Assembly: GCA_040285745.1 (NCBI GenBank)
Contig: JAUFOR010000006.1
Span: 310,001 to 374,000, forward strand
Direction of reading: 5' to 3'
DNA length: 64,000 nt
DNA from: Barthelona sp. PCE
Lineage: Eukaryota; Metamonada: BaSk clade
Part shown: positions 9,920 through 18,504 of the stretch, piece after piece
Layout of the letters: each line of letters begins with the position of its first letter
Numbering within the stretch: position 1 is the stretch's first letter
Position numbers and translations under genes: made by a program
Notes under the pieces: generated by a model
Told to the model about the DNA's origin: nothing
Seen by the model: the letters and a program-made list of their open reading frames with translations, nothing else
The model's database searches: none

Positions 9920-10158
9920 TCATTTCTTCTTACGAATGTCTCTAGATCGAGAATAAAATGCTTGAGGCATCCCATCTTTCAATACAAAGATAGTTATGCA
10001 TAAAGAAAGTACACTAACTGTCACCCAAGCACATATGAATATCTGCGTTATACAGCTGCCGATTGCCCAATATCGTTGTTGTGTTTTGAGATTGTATCAC
10101 TTCTCCTTCGATCGCTCAAGAAAACTCGCAGGTTTTCTCTTATCGATTTAAACATCAT
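9920..10158 (-). CDS. Possible small single-TM protein split across two frames
   Basis: Two minus-strand frames overlap here. Frame one starts ATG at 10158, encodes 36 charged residues (MMFKSIRENLRVFL...) and stops at 10048. Frame two is open from 10096 to a TGA at 9920 and encodes a convincing TM helix (FICAWVTVSVLSLCITIFVL) followed by a basic KKK terminus, which suits an ER membrane protein. Frame two has no ATG of its own ahead of the TM. Joining them needs a -1 (or +2) frame change inside about 10050-10096. Removing GTATAACGCAG (10043-10053) would also do it, but 11 bases is too short for a normal intron. Possible causes are a sequencing indel, a frameshift, or a decayed gene. It sits 104 bases from the divergent proteasome gene. 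Confidence 0.4.
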
Positions 10159-10262
10159 TTATTTCCTCGTTTTGTGTATAAAAAGAAAATTATAACAGAT
10201 TTACATTAAACAAATTTTCACACTTGCAGTTAAAAATTGCTTTCATTAAAAAATCCCATATC

Positions 10263-11094
10263 ATGTCGAGTCGTCCATTGAGTTTCGCCCCTGATGGCCA
10301 ACTTTCGCAGATTTCTGCCGCAACTAGAGCTTCAGAACGTGGTTTTGCATCCGTATGATTTACTGTGTCAGAACGATATATTTAATTTGTCGTTATGACT
10401 TATTCTATCACAAACTAACATTCAGGCCGCTCTAATCACACAAACGGGGGTAATTGTTGGTACTGCTCAGCGACTGAACGCTGAGTTAGAGGACGTTTCA
10501 TATACACAGAAAATTTCTCTCATTGATGAGAAAATCCTTTTAGCTTTCAGTGGTCTCACAGCAGATGGTCGAGTCCTTGTCGACAAAGCACGTGAGAAGT
10601 CACAAATATTCCGTTTAACATATGCTGATGAGCCTTCTTGCTCCTACCTTTCGGATCAGGTAGCGCGTGTCATGCAGAAGTTCACACAGTCAGGTGGTGT
10701 GCGCCCCTTTGGTGTTGCTGCTCTAATCTGCGGTCTTGATAAAGATATTCCTAAGCTTTACTTGGTAAGTGCTCATGGTGTCCTTTCTGAGTGGAAGGCA
10801 ACAGCAATTGGTCGTAGATGCAAGAACGTTAAAGATTACTTCGAGAAGAACTTTGAAGATGATCTAACCTTAGAAAAAGGTATAGAGATCATGATTGGTG
10901 CAATGACAAAAGTCACAAACACGTCTGCTAACATTGGATGTGCATACATAGATGTTGAGCGTGGTGTAACGTTCCTTGAAGATGAAGAAATTGCAGAGAT
11001 TGCCAAAAAATTCGATGAAAATGAAAATGAAAAAGAAGAGGAAGAAGAAGAAGAAGAAGCTGTTGCTTCAACTGTTGATGATGAAGAGAATTAG
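10263..11094 (+). CDS. 20S proteasome alpha-type subunit, divergent, one intron
   Basis: Exons are 10263-10352 and 10426-11094, joined in phase 0 to give 252 residues. Recognisable alpha-subunit parts are a FAPDGQLSQ segment near the N-terminus, AFSGLTADGR, QKFTQSGGVRPFGVAALICG and a WKATAIG segment. These are closest by eye to alpha4, with alpha2 and alpha5 features, so the exact ring position is open. The usual N-terminal signature SPxGxxxQVEYA is altered: SP becomes AP and EYA becomes SAA. The C-terminus is a long acidic tail (E-rich, then DDEEN). Alpha subunits form the outer rings of the 20S core and contact Rpt ATPases such as the one at 39281. Its stop abuts the stop of SPB4 on the other strand. 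Confidence 0.88.
10353..10425 (+). other. Spliceosomal intron (73 nt) in the 20S alpha gene
   Basis: The intron begins GTATGATTTA and ends CAAACTAACATTCAG, with the CTAAC branch sequence only six bases from the 3' AG. Removal joins two phase-0 exons and restores the conserved alpha-subunit reading frame. The unspliced frame would hit stops within the intron. Confidence 0.92.
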
Positions 11095-12963
11095 TTATTT
11101 TCCAAGATTGTTTTCGAGTAAAAATTCAATATTTGCATTATCAACGTTATAGTTTGCCTTTTTACGCTTCTTCTTATCAACTCTACGCTTATAATCCTTC
11201 CGCTTCTTCTCCTTCTTGATTTGGATTTGCCCAACCCAAAACTCGCTTCCAGTTAATCGATCGAAATCTTCTTGACTTATCTTACCTTTTTTTAACTTCT
11301 TCAAAAGACGAGCTTCACGTTCTATCTCATCATAATCGTCGAAGAACTCCTGTTCTCCCTTCGGATCGATTATTTCTTTCTCAACCTTCTGTTTCTTCTG
11401 AACAATTTCTACTTTCTCGACTGCAGCTTTTCTTTTCTTGCTTTCACTACGCTCAAAATGCTTTGTCTTCTCTGCTTCTGAAAGCTGAAGTGGTTCCCAT
11501 GCATCAAGATCTGTATAAACAGAACCTTTTAATCGTAATTTAATCTTCTTCAATCGAGGTTTTCTGTATAAAATCCAGAATTGAAATACAGAATTCATAT
11601 CAAGATTTGAAATTCGTAAAGTGTTTGTGTATAAAGAATATGCGTTGATCCAACCAATGAATGCATCTTGTTGCCTATTTCTAAAACTGAAATCTGTTAA
11701 TAACTTCTTTCTAATTGCATTACTGATTGATCGCAGAAATTCTGCATCTGTAGCTGTGTACTCCTCTACTTCATATGATAAATCGAAACTGACATCCAAG
11801 TAATAAACAAAATCGCGTTCTTCATGACTTAACAATATAATTGATTCTCCTACATTACCAGCACGAGCTGTTCTACCCATACGATGGATGACATTATCTT
11901 CTTCACTTGGAATATCCATTTGAACGACAATATCTGTTGAAGGAAAGTCAATACCTCGTGCTGCTATATCTGTTGAAAGTAGTAAGTTTACCCCTGAATG
12001 ATTATTAAACTGTTCTAAATTTTCTTTTCTTTTGTTAGCGCTCATTGTACCGTTAAGTAAAAATAAATTTAATTTCTGACTATTTCCCCTTTTTAATAAT
12101 CTACGAAAAGATTTAATATGAGAAAATACTTGATAAAAATATTGTACTTGCGCACATGTTGTTAAAAATACTATAACCTTACCGTTGGGATTCTTCCTCT
12201 TTAGAGAAGATAATAAATCGAATAAAAACTTATAACGTTCATGAAAAGGACAAATTACCAATTTTTGTTTCAGTGTGTCCGGTACCATGTTATTCTGTTG
12301 TGTTTTAACTACAATTTCAATTGGGTTTCTCATCTTTGCACGCGGAACGATATACTTAGAAGCTGCCTGTGTTGCTGAAAACACACCATTACGTCGTTGT
12401 TTGTTGATGATCAAAGAAGTGATTCTAGACAATTCAACACCAAGTCCTTTTTCGAAAAGAATGTCTGCTTCGTCAAAGATAACAGTCTCAACTGTTCTAG
12501 TATTCAAACGGCGATCTTTTAACAATTCAAGAACACGTCCTGGTGTACCAACAATTATATTCGCTCCACCACGCTGGATCGCCTGAATGTCAACGTCTGT
12601 GCTTTTTCCACCTGTCAAAAGACTTGAGTAAAGTGAAAGACTCTCCAAAAATGGTACTAAAACATCATGGATTTGTTCTGCAAGCTCTCTGGTGGGGGCA
12701 ATGATCATAGCCAGTGTATCTCGCTTTGAATAGGTGCTCTTATCAATGCCCAAGCAAAGCTGCAATACTGGAATAATAAAACTCAACGTTTTGCCACTAC
12801 CAGTTGCAGCTTGCACAACTGTATCCTTGTTTGATAGCAACTCTGGTATTACTGCAGCTTGAACTGCTGTGAGATGTGTAAATTTGAAGTGATTTTCGAT
12901 AGTATCAATGATTCTCTCGTCTATAGTACATTGCAGTGCTATATCCCGAAATGTGACTTCCAT
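11095..12963 (-). CDS. SPB4: DEAD-box RNA helicase, Spb4/DDX55 type
   Basis: The chosen start at 12963 gives 622 residues (MEVTFRDIAL). The 29 codons upstream in frame overlap the end of the neighbouring gene and look non-coding. Motifs in order are AATGSGKT (52-59), PTREL, TPGR, DEAD (164-167), SAT in FSATQ, ARGID and HRMGRTARAG. The C-terminal region has the Spb4-type extension with a RLLKKLKKGKIS segment, almost the same as in human DDX55, and ends in a basic tail. Family members act in 60S ribosomal subunit assembly in the nucleolus. Its stop (TTA on plus) directly abuts the TAG of the proteasome alpha gene. Confidence 0.92.
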   Translation of the reverse strand: MEVTFRDIALQCTIDERIIDTIENHFKFTHLTAVQAAVIPELLSNKDTVVQAATGSGKTLSFIIPVLQLCLGIDKSTYSKRDTLAMIIAPTRELAEQIHDVLVPFLESLSLYSSLLTGGKSTDVDIQAIQRGGANIIVGTPGRVLELLKDRRLNTRTVETVIFDEADILFEKGLGVELSRITSLIINKQRRNGVFSATQAASKYIVPRAKMRNPIEIVVKTQQNNMVPDTLKQKLVICPFHERYKFLFDLLSSLKRKNPNGKVIVFLTTCAQVQYFYQVFSHIKSFRRLLKRGNSQKLNLFLLNGTMSANKRKENLEQFNNHSGVNLLLSTDIAARGIDFPSTDIVVQMDIPSEEDNVIHRMGRTARAGNVGESIILLSHEERDFVYYLDVSFDLSYEVEEYTATDAEFLRSISNAIRKKLLTDFSFRNRQQDAFIGWINAYSLYTNTLRISNLDMNSVFQFWILYRKPRLKKIKLRLKGSVYTDLDAWEPLQLSEAEKTKHFERSESKKRKAAVEKVEIVQKKQKVEKEIIDPKGEQEFFDDYDEIEREARLLKKLKKGKISQEDFDRLTGSEFWVGQIQIKKEKKRKDYKRRVDKKKRKKANYNVDNANIEFLLENNLGK

Positions 12964-13040
12964 TACAATGCAATTACCCCAATAAAAAGTGAAAAACCCG
13001 AAAAAAAGAGATGAAATATCAATTCCATTACAAAAATCAT

Positions 13041-14801
13041 TTACATACATTTGATTACATCACAACACGCGGTGAACCCGTCAAAAACACCCTGCTCATT
13101 AAGACTTTCAACCTTAAAACCATCTTCTGAAAATGAAACAAATTTGTACCTTCCAGGCTGACAGTGTAAGAAAGCGTTTTCTGTCGATACCGGCTTATAA
13201 ACTACATTTCCACCTTCCAACGGACTATATTTCCCATAAAAATCAAATTCTGAAGAGCTAAACTGAAATATTTTTCCACAATCAGTGATAAACTTATCTT
13301 TTGCGCAAAATATGGCAACGCCTTCTGTTTGTGACAAAGTAAGATGAAGAGAATTAACAGAATATTCTTGAAAATTCAAAAAATGAATATAATGCTCAAC
13401 TATTGATTCTCCTTGATATTTAACGTATATAACATTGCTCAAATGGGGATTAACTATAACTTCCACTATAGGATTTGATTCTGGTAATTCAAATGGAAAG
13501 CAAAAAAACTGATCTTCTCCTTCAATCATAAAACCAATAAATTCACTTTTTTTCCACAAATAACAATGTTTCGGTCCAATGGAAAGACTAGAACCACTAT
13601 ATAGACCAAAATCTCCAACTATTTCTCCGTTAACATATACATTTTCATCAGCATAAACACAAAATTTTCCACTTATTGAATCAAAAGCCCATGTGTCAAC
13701 AACGTCCACATCAATGACAAGATCGTTATTATGCTGAATGGCACAATCATCTAAAATTAAATTAACTGAAGAACCATCATAAAAGCTTTGAGAAAATTCC
13801 CTTTTCAAAAAAAATGCCCCATTAGTAACAAGATTACCATATATCTGACCTCCATTATTAGAATCAACCATGAACAAAGTATCTGTTATAAACTCCACAT
13901 CATTAATATTAAATCGAACAGTTTGCAAAGAATCCGTCACAGAAAATTTTAAAACATGAATATGACGATTTGAATTTGCAATGAAGGTCACATGTTCTTT
14001 GCTATAATCAACTGTAGCTATTGGTTTTAAATTATCAAAGAAATGATTCTTTTCAAAACTTACTACTTCTGAAAATATTTCATTCTTTAATAAAACTATT
14101 CTATTGAGTGAAATAAAGAGAATACGTGGTGTTTCAAAGTCTAAAACAAAGCAATTTGTGTATTCTTCCCATTTCGTACATAAAAATTGCTGCTTCCATA
14201 TGAATGAATGATTAAAAATCATTTTATCATCATCAAACATAAATAGCTGCAGTTTGTCCCCTGTTTTACGCATCGTAAGTGTTCTGTTTGGATGGTTAAG
14301 TATTGAAACATGAACATCATCCTCCTTAAAACAAAATTGTGACTTTTCAACGATAAACTTTCCTGTACTACTATCAAAAGAAAATTGTGAACATGCTGTT
14401 GTCCTGCATAAGTGGCGCCTAGTCTCAGAAAAATAGACAGCATTGCGATTATCCGTTACTGTGTTGGTGCGAATATCAACCACTGATACTTCTGACATAA
14501 TATCATTGTCCCATGTTGAGGTTATCGCAAGGTGGTGAAGCGTCAGCATGTTTAAACCAATTATATGGTCTCCCAAATCACCAACATCGATTTCATAATG
14601 AGAAATAGGATTGGATGCATCTGATACCGAGTATATGGTGACATCAACCATATTCTGGGTGTGGTTATTGAAAATATCACAATAATGCATAGGATAGTAA
14701 ACAATGGGTGATGCCTCTTCTAGTATGCCACAATCAGAAAGAGTTACTAAGCGGAATCGAATAGGATCCACGCTTTGTGTCTTGAGCTCAACAAAATCCA
14801 T
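13041..14801 (-). CDS. Family P protein A (beta-rich, propeller-like, unknown)
   Basis: A 586-residue protein with no signal peptide, TM helix or recognised domain. Its sequence is dominated by short alternating hydrophobic strands separated by turns (for example FCVYADENVYVNGEIVG), as in beta-propellers but without clear WD or Kelch signatures. Scattered Cys and aromatic residues are common, and the extreme C-terminus has CC and KCM. It resembles the products of 18505-20319, 29536-31380 and 35445-37295 in length, composition and a C-terminal blade-like pattern. The SPB4 gene starts 77 bases downstream on the same strand. No function is proposed. Confidence 0.75.
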   Translation of the reverse strand: MDFVELKTQSVDPIRFRLVTLSDCGILEEASPIVYYPMHYCDIFNNHTQNMVDVTIYSVSDASNPISHYEIDVGDLGDHIIGLNMLTLHHLAITSTWDNDIMSEVSVVDIRTNTVTDNRNAVYFSETRRHLCRTTACSQFSFDSSTGKFIVEKSQFCFKEDDVHVSILNHPNRTLTMRKTGDKLQLFMFDDDKMIFNHSFIWKQQFLCTKWEEYTNCFVLDFETPRILFISLNRIVLLKNEIFSEVVSFEKNHFFDNLKPIATVDYSKEHVTFIANSNRHIHVLKFSVTDSLQTVRFNINDVEFITDTLFMVDSNNGGQIYGNLVTNGAFFLKREFSQSFYDGSSVNLILDDCAIQHNNDLVIDVDVVDTWAFDSISGKFCVYADENVYVNGEIVGDFGLYSGSSLSIGPKHCYLWKKSEFIGFMIEGEDQFFCFPFELPESNPIVEVIVNPHLSNVIYVKYQGESIVEHYIHFLNFQEYSVNSLHLTLSQTEGVAIFCAKDKFITDCGKIFQFSSSEFDFYGKYSPLEGGNVVYKPVSTENAFLHCQPGRYKFVSFSEDGFKVESLNEQGVFDGFTACCDVIKCM

Positions 14802-14965
14802 TAAAGATGAAAAAGAAATGAAAACAAAAACTAGCTACAGTAATCGTTTGAGGTGAAAAACCACTTCAAACTTGTGCAATTGGGCAGTGAGCTGACGAAA
14901 TCCTGTGAATATTCTCTCAGAAACTCATTAGTCCTTTTCTATCCCTCATTAACTACGTCAATCGA

Positions 14966-16342
14966 ATGGGCAAGAGAAATAGAAACAAACGCGACACAGC
15001 ACAAGCCTCCGAGGAATTGGGTGTTGAAGTCACAACTGCAACCAATACATCTATCACAAAAGTTTTGCGCAAACGCCACAACATTTTCAAGCAAATTAAA
15101 ACTGCTTTTACTGCGAAAGAGGGCCTCAAGGAATTATGTCGCACTATAGATATGCAAACACATGTTCCACGTGAACGTGTAAACGTTCTACTTCTTGGCA
15201 ATCATTCTAGTTCTAAATCAAGTTTCATCAACGAGTATGTGGGCCAAAAGGTGCTTGACACTGGTGTTGCAATCGAAACAAGGAACATCTCTATCGTTCA
15301 AAGTGGTAGAAGTCGCGAAACACTGAACAGTGATTTGACGTACAAGGTGAACCCCTTCCTGAACCCCCTGCGCCATATGGTCGGCATGGATTCTCATTTA
15401 GTCACTGAAATCGTTCCTTCAACAAAACGTTGTTTCCCTTTTATCAACTTCATTGATACACCCGGTATTATTTCTGGTGATTTAGAGTATCACTTTGACA
15501 TACAGGGCGTGCTTCAGAAGCTCGCAGACGTTGTGGACATCATCTTTGTCTTCTTTGACCCGATTGGGCAATCATTAAACCGCGATCTCATGGATTTGGT
15601 TGAAATGCTTGAAGATAAGCATACTTCCAAGCTTACTTATGTACTTGCTAAGTGTGATGCTGTTGATTCTCCTGAAGATCACCGTAAAATTGTTCAGCAG
15701 ATTACCCAGAATGCCTTCCGCCGTTTAAAGATCAAAGATTTCATTTTACACAGTGTATGTATGCCGCAGTTCGAGTCTCGTCATGTAGACAGTCAGCTAT
15801 CACGCGTTTACGACTTAATGGAGATGAGTTTAAAGAACCAACTTCAAGATGGTCTAGTTCATATGGATAGAGTGTCTCAACGTATCCGTGGCAAGACAGA
15901 GATGGAGCTGGAAGAGAACAAGAAGGTGTTAAAGAATAACAGAAAAGTTACACTCTTCCGTTATTTATTAACAGTACCCTTAATTTTCTTCTTCTTTTGT
16001 TACTTTGTGATGGTTCAAACCCGTGCCTCCTTATTTCCTAAGGTTGTTCATGAAATTCTTTTAAGCATGGCAGATGTTGGAATTGTTCAATTTTTAGGTA
16101 ATTTCTTGATAAATATTCAGATGAAGGGTATTTTAAAGCAAACATTGATTGGTACTCTTATTGGATGGGTTATAATCACGCGCTTTATCATATCTAAGAA
16201 ACCTACTTTGAAGAAATCCAGAGTTATTGAACTACTTAAAGTACGTGATGGAGCCATTATGTACGCTCAGACCGCCCATGAGTTAACTGAGAAGTCCTTA
16301 AACCTCATGGGAATAGATTTTTCCAAGTATGAGGAAGAGTAA
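14966..16342 (+). CDS. Dynamin/EHD-like GTPase with two C-terminal TM segments
   Basis: A 458-residue protein. G1 is at residues 78-86 (GNHSSSKSS), G3 at 164-167 (DTPG) and a G4-like AKCD at 228-231. Between them TGVAIET and FFDPIGQ match a conserved EHD/dynamin-like GTPase subgroup. The P-loop Gly that normally precedes Lys is Ser here, which may weaken nucleotide binding. Two hydrophobic helices follow near residues 330-350 and 393-412, so the protein is probably a tail-anchored hairpin membrane GTPase, like atlastin or mitofusin in layout. Membrane remodelling or fusion is inferred. The organelle is unknown. The N-terminus is basic (MGKRNRNKRD). Confidence 0.8.
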   Translation: MGKRNRNKRDTAQASEELGVEVTTATNTSITKVLRKRHNIFKQIKTAFTAKEGLKELCRTIDMQTHVPRERVNVLLLGNHSSSKSSFINEYVGQKVLDTGVAIETRNISIVQSGRSRETLNSDLTYKVNPFLNPLRHMVGMDSHLVTEIVPSTKRCFPFINFIDTPGIISGDLEYHFDIQGVLQKLADVVDIIFVFFDPIGQSLNRDLMDLVEMLEDKHTSKLTYVLAKCDAVDSPEDHRKIVQQITQNAFRRLKIKDFILHSVCMPQFESRHVDSQLSRVYDLMEMSLKNQLQDGLVHMDRVSQRIRGKTEMELEENKKVLKNNRKVTLFRYLLTVPLIFFFFCYFVMVQTRASLFPKVVHEILLSMADVGIVQFLGNFLINIQMKGILKQTLIGTLIGWVIITRFIISKKPTLKKSRVIELLKVRDGAIMYAQTAHELTEKSLNLMGIDFSKYEEE

Positions 16343-16486
16343 ATGATGTTAATAGCACATTCTGTTTTGCGTAATCTATTGAAAATATAGTTGTAAATCA
16401 TCAGATATATGTTCATAGAGAGTCAAATGAAAATGTCAATTGTGTTTAATAGTTTTTTACTCCTTTTTCTTCATTGTGTTTATCAA

Positions 16487-18484
16487 ATGAATGATTTACC
16501 TGATCAGGTAAAGAAAACGGACCAATACGTGTTGGACTACCTGAATTTTCGTAATTTTGCGGATTGTGCAGAGATATTTTCAAGAAGAATGAAAAACCCT
16601 CATGATATGAACAACTACGGGTACAACGCAGAGTTTATTGTCGATACACTTATGGGCTACGTTGAGAATCTCCAGTTACAAGCTCTTGTTGATCTTTTTG
16701 ATATTTTGCACAACAGTATTTTCTCATCCATGCTAATTTCAACCTCTCTTTCTGATATTTCCACATACCGAACAGATCTTCTTAAGATTTATCTGATTGA
16801 ATGTTACAAACAAAAGAAAAATGACTTAATCAATGATTTCTTTGAGGAAGAATTAAATGAGAATGATTTTTTTGAAGAGAATTGGATGAACTGGAGCTCA
16901 TTAATATATATTAATAACCCTAAAGATATTTCAATATTCTCCCTATATTTTACAGAAAATTTTTTAAAAAATTATTGGAATAATCTACGTAATTTTCTTG
17001 AATTATGTATTAGTAACACAAATTTACCTACTCTTCTTAATATATCTAAGTTTATCCAAGAGAACAATCTATTAATTGCAGAGAAAACAACATTAAAAAA
17101 GAAATTAGATATTCAAATGAAAGTTTTATATGATTATCAGATGAAATTCAATCAAGTCAATCAAATGCTTACCAAATCCCTCAATAGTAGTAATCTACAA
17201 GAGGTTCAAACCTACCTTCTGCAGTTAAGGAGGAAGATGAACAGCACTATGCAGAACGCAGAAGATGTGGAACATGATAGCTTTATATTGAACACATCTG
17301 AACTCAACACTGGTAAAACACGTGCCCGTGGCTTTGGATTTATGGACTTTACATTTTCTGGTGAACTACTAGGTCTAGCTACTGATACATCACAGATTAT
17401 TGCGTTCCATTACATAAGTAGACGTTCAAAGAATGCTCAGCTCAATGTTGCTTGGCGCTTCAACTGCCCTGGTGCCGTGACTGGGTTGCGCTTCACACAT
17501 GTATCTAACAAGCATATCCTCTTGATCGGAACCATGACTTGTGGTCTTTACGGTATCGAAAACGGAATTGTCCTTTTCAACGTAGTCCCTTCTGCCGTCT
17601 CTTTTGAGCGCAAGGCTTCAGGCGACCTTGTTCGGTCCACTCCTGTGGTGCATGAGTTGACCACTGCTTTTAATGTTTTTTATGGAACAAACAGAAGATT
17701 AGCTGTTGTTGGTTGGAAGAAAACCAACCCATTCACGATGAAACCGTCTTCTACTATCAATTTTTATAAGTTTACTTCATTGATGGCATCGTCCCAGACT
17801 AAATTTACTTCAACAGAAGAATTTTTAACAATAACAAATACGCTAGTCACTGATATCACCACCAATAACAACGCAACACTTGTATGGATCACACTAACAA
17901 CAGGCCACCTTATCTGCATCAGCATCGTTTTCCTAGACATGTTACCGGAGGATACGCTTACGTTTTCCTCTATTGTTATCGATGATGAACGCGATATCGT
18001 CATCCACTATCCTGATTGTCTCAAGGTGCTTCTGTTGGAGAGTGTTCTTGTCAGTGAGCATGCTGTGTTGGAGATGGTGTTACCATTCGACGAAACACAT
18101 TTGATACTACGTGATGCCTGTGATAGCATTTTCTCTATCAATCTCACAGGTATATATGAACCTTTGCTTCTCTACACTGATCCGAGTTATGAGTTGTTGG
18201 AGAACGAAGATCATGATTTCTCAATATTATTGTTTGAAATCATCCAGTCAAGACGTCTGGTTTTATCAAAAACCGGAAAGTATCTAATTTTTAAGCAACG
18301 TGAACCGTGTCTCATCATGTTCTCTCTTTCAAAATGGAAGGAGCTCAACAGTTCCACTCAACGTCGACATGTTTTACAAGAATGTGTCACTGCATTGACA
18401 TGGCATCCTAGTTTGAATGAAATAATTCTCGCTGATCAATCAAGATCATTGTACAGGTTGGAATTGAATGAAAAATACATCTAA
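16487..18484 (+). CDS. WDR91: WDR91-like endosomal protein (helical N-terminus, WD40 C-terminus)
   Basis: The start is placed at ATG 16487 (MNDLPDQVKKTDQ), giving 665 residues. The upstream in-frame ATG at 16409 would add a spurious hydrophobic leader and lies before a T-rich stretch next to the preferred ATG. The N-terminal 200 residues match WDR91 closely in pattern: DQYVLDYLNFRNF, a VDTLMGYV helix, YRTDLLKIYLIECYKQKKNDLINDFF and an ENWMNWSSLIYI segment. A coiled coil follows near 230-275. From about 290 the sequence is beta-rich with WD-like repeats. In animals WDR91 is a Rab7 effector that lowers PI3P during early-to-late endosome conversion. The same role here is inferred. Confidence 0.82.
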   Translation: MNDLPDQVKKTDQYVLDYLNFRNFADCAEIFSRRMKNPHDMNNYGYNAEFIVDTLMGYVENLQLQALVDLFDILHNSIFSSMLISTSLSDISTYRTDLLKIYLIECYKQKKNDLINDFFEEELNENDFFEENWMNWSSLIYINNPKDISIFSLYFTENFLKNYWNNLRNFLELCISNTNLPTLLNISKFIQENNLLIAEKTTLKKKLDIQMKVLYDYQMKFNQVNQMLTKSLNSSNLQEVQTYLLQLRRKMNSTMQNAEDVEHDSFILNTSELNTGKTRARGFGFMDFTFSGELLGLATDTSQIIAFHYISRRSKNAQLNVAWRFNCPGAVTGLRFTHVSNKHILLIGTMTCGLYGIENGIVLFNVVPSAVSFERKASGDLVRSTPVVHELTTAFNVFYGTNRRLAVVGWKKTNPFTMKPSSTINFYKFTSLMASSQTKFTSTEEFLTITNTLVTDITTNNNATLVWITLTTGHLICISIVFLDMLPEDTLTFSSIVIDDERDIVIHYPDCLKVLLLESVLVSEHAVLEMVLPFDETHLILRDACDSIFSINLTGIYEPLLLYTDPSYELLENEDHDFSILLFEIIQSRRLVLSKTGKYLIFKQREPCLIMFSLSKWKELNSSTQRRHVLQECVTALTWHPSLNEIILADQSRSLYRLELNEKYI

Positions 18485-18504
18485 GTATTTGTAAATCGCA
18501 TTTT

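Noticed and set aside
12964-13050. 29-codon N-terminal extension of the SPB4 helicase
   Set aside because: It overlaps the end of family P gene A and lacks helicase-like sequence.
16409-16486. Signal-peptide-like extension of the WDR91 gene
   Set aside because: WDR91 proteins begin at the helical segment. The ATG at 16487 has a better context, and the hydrophobic leader is translated T-rich spacer.
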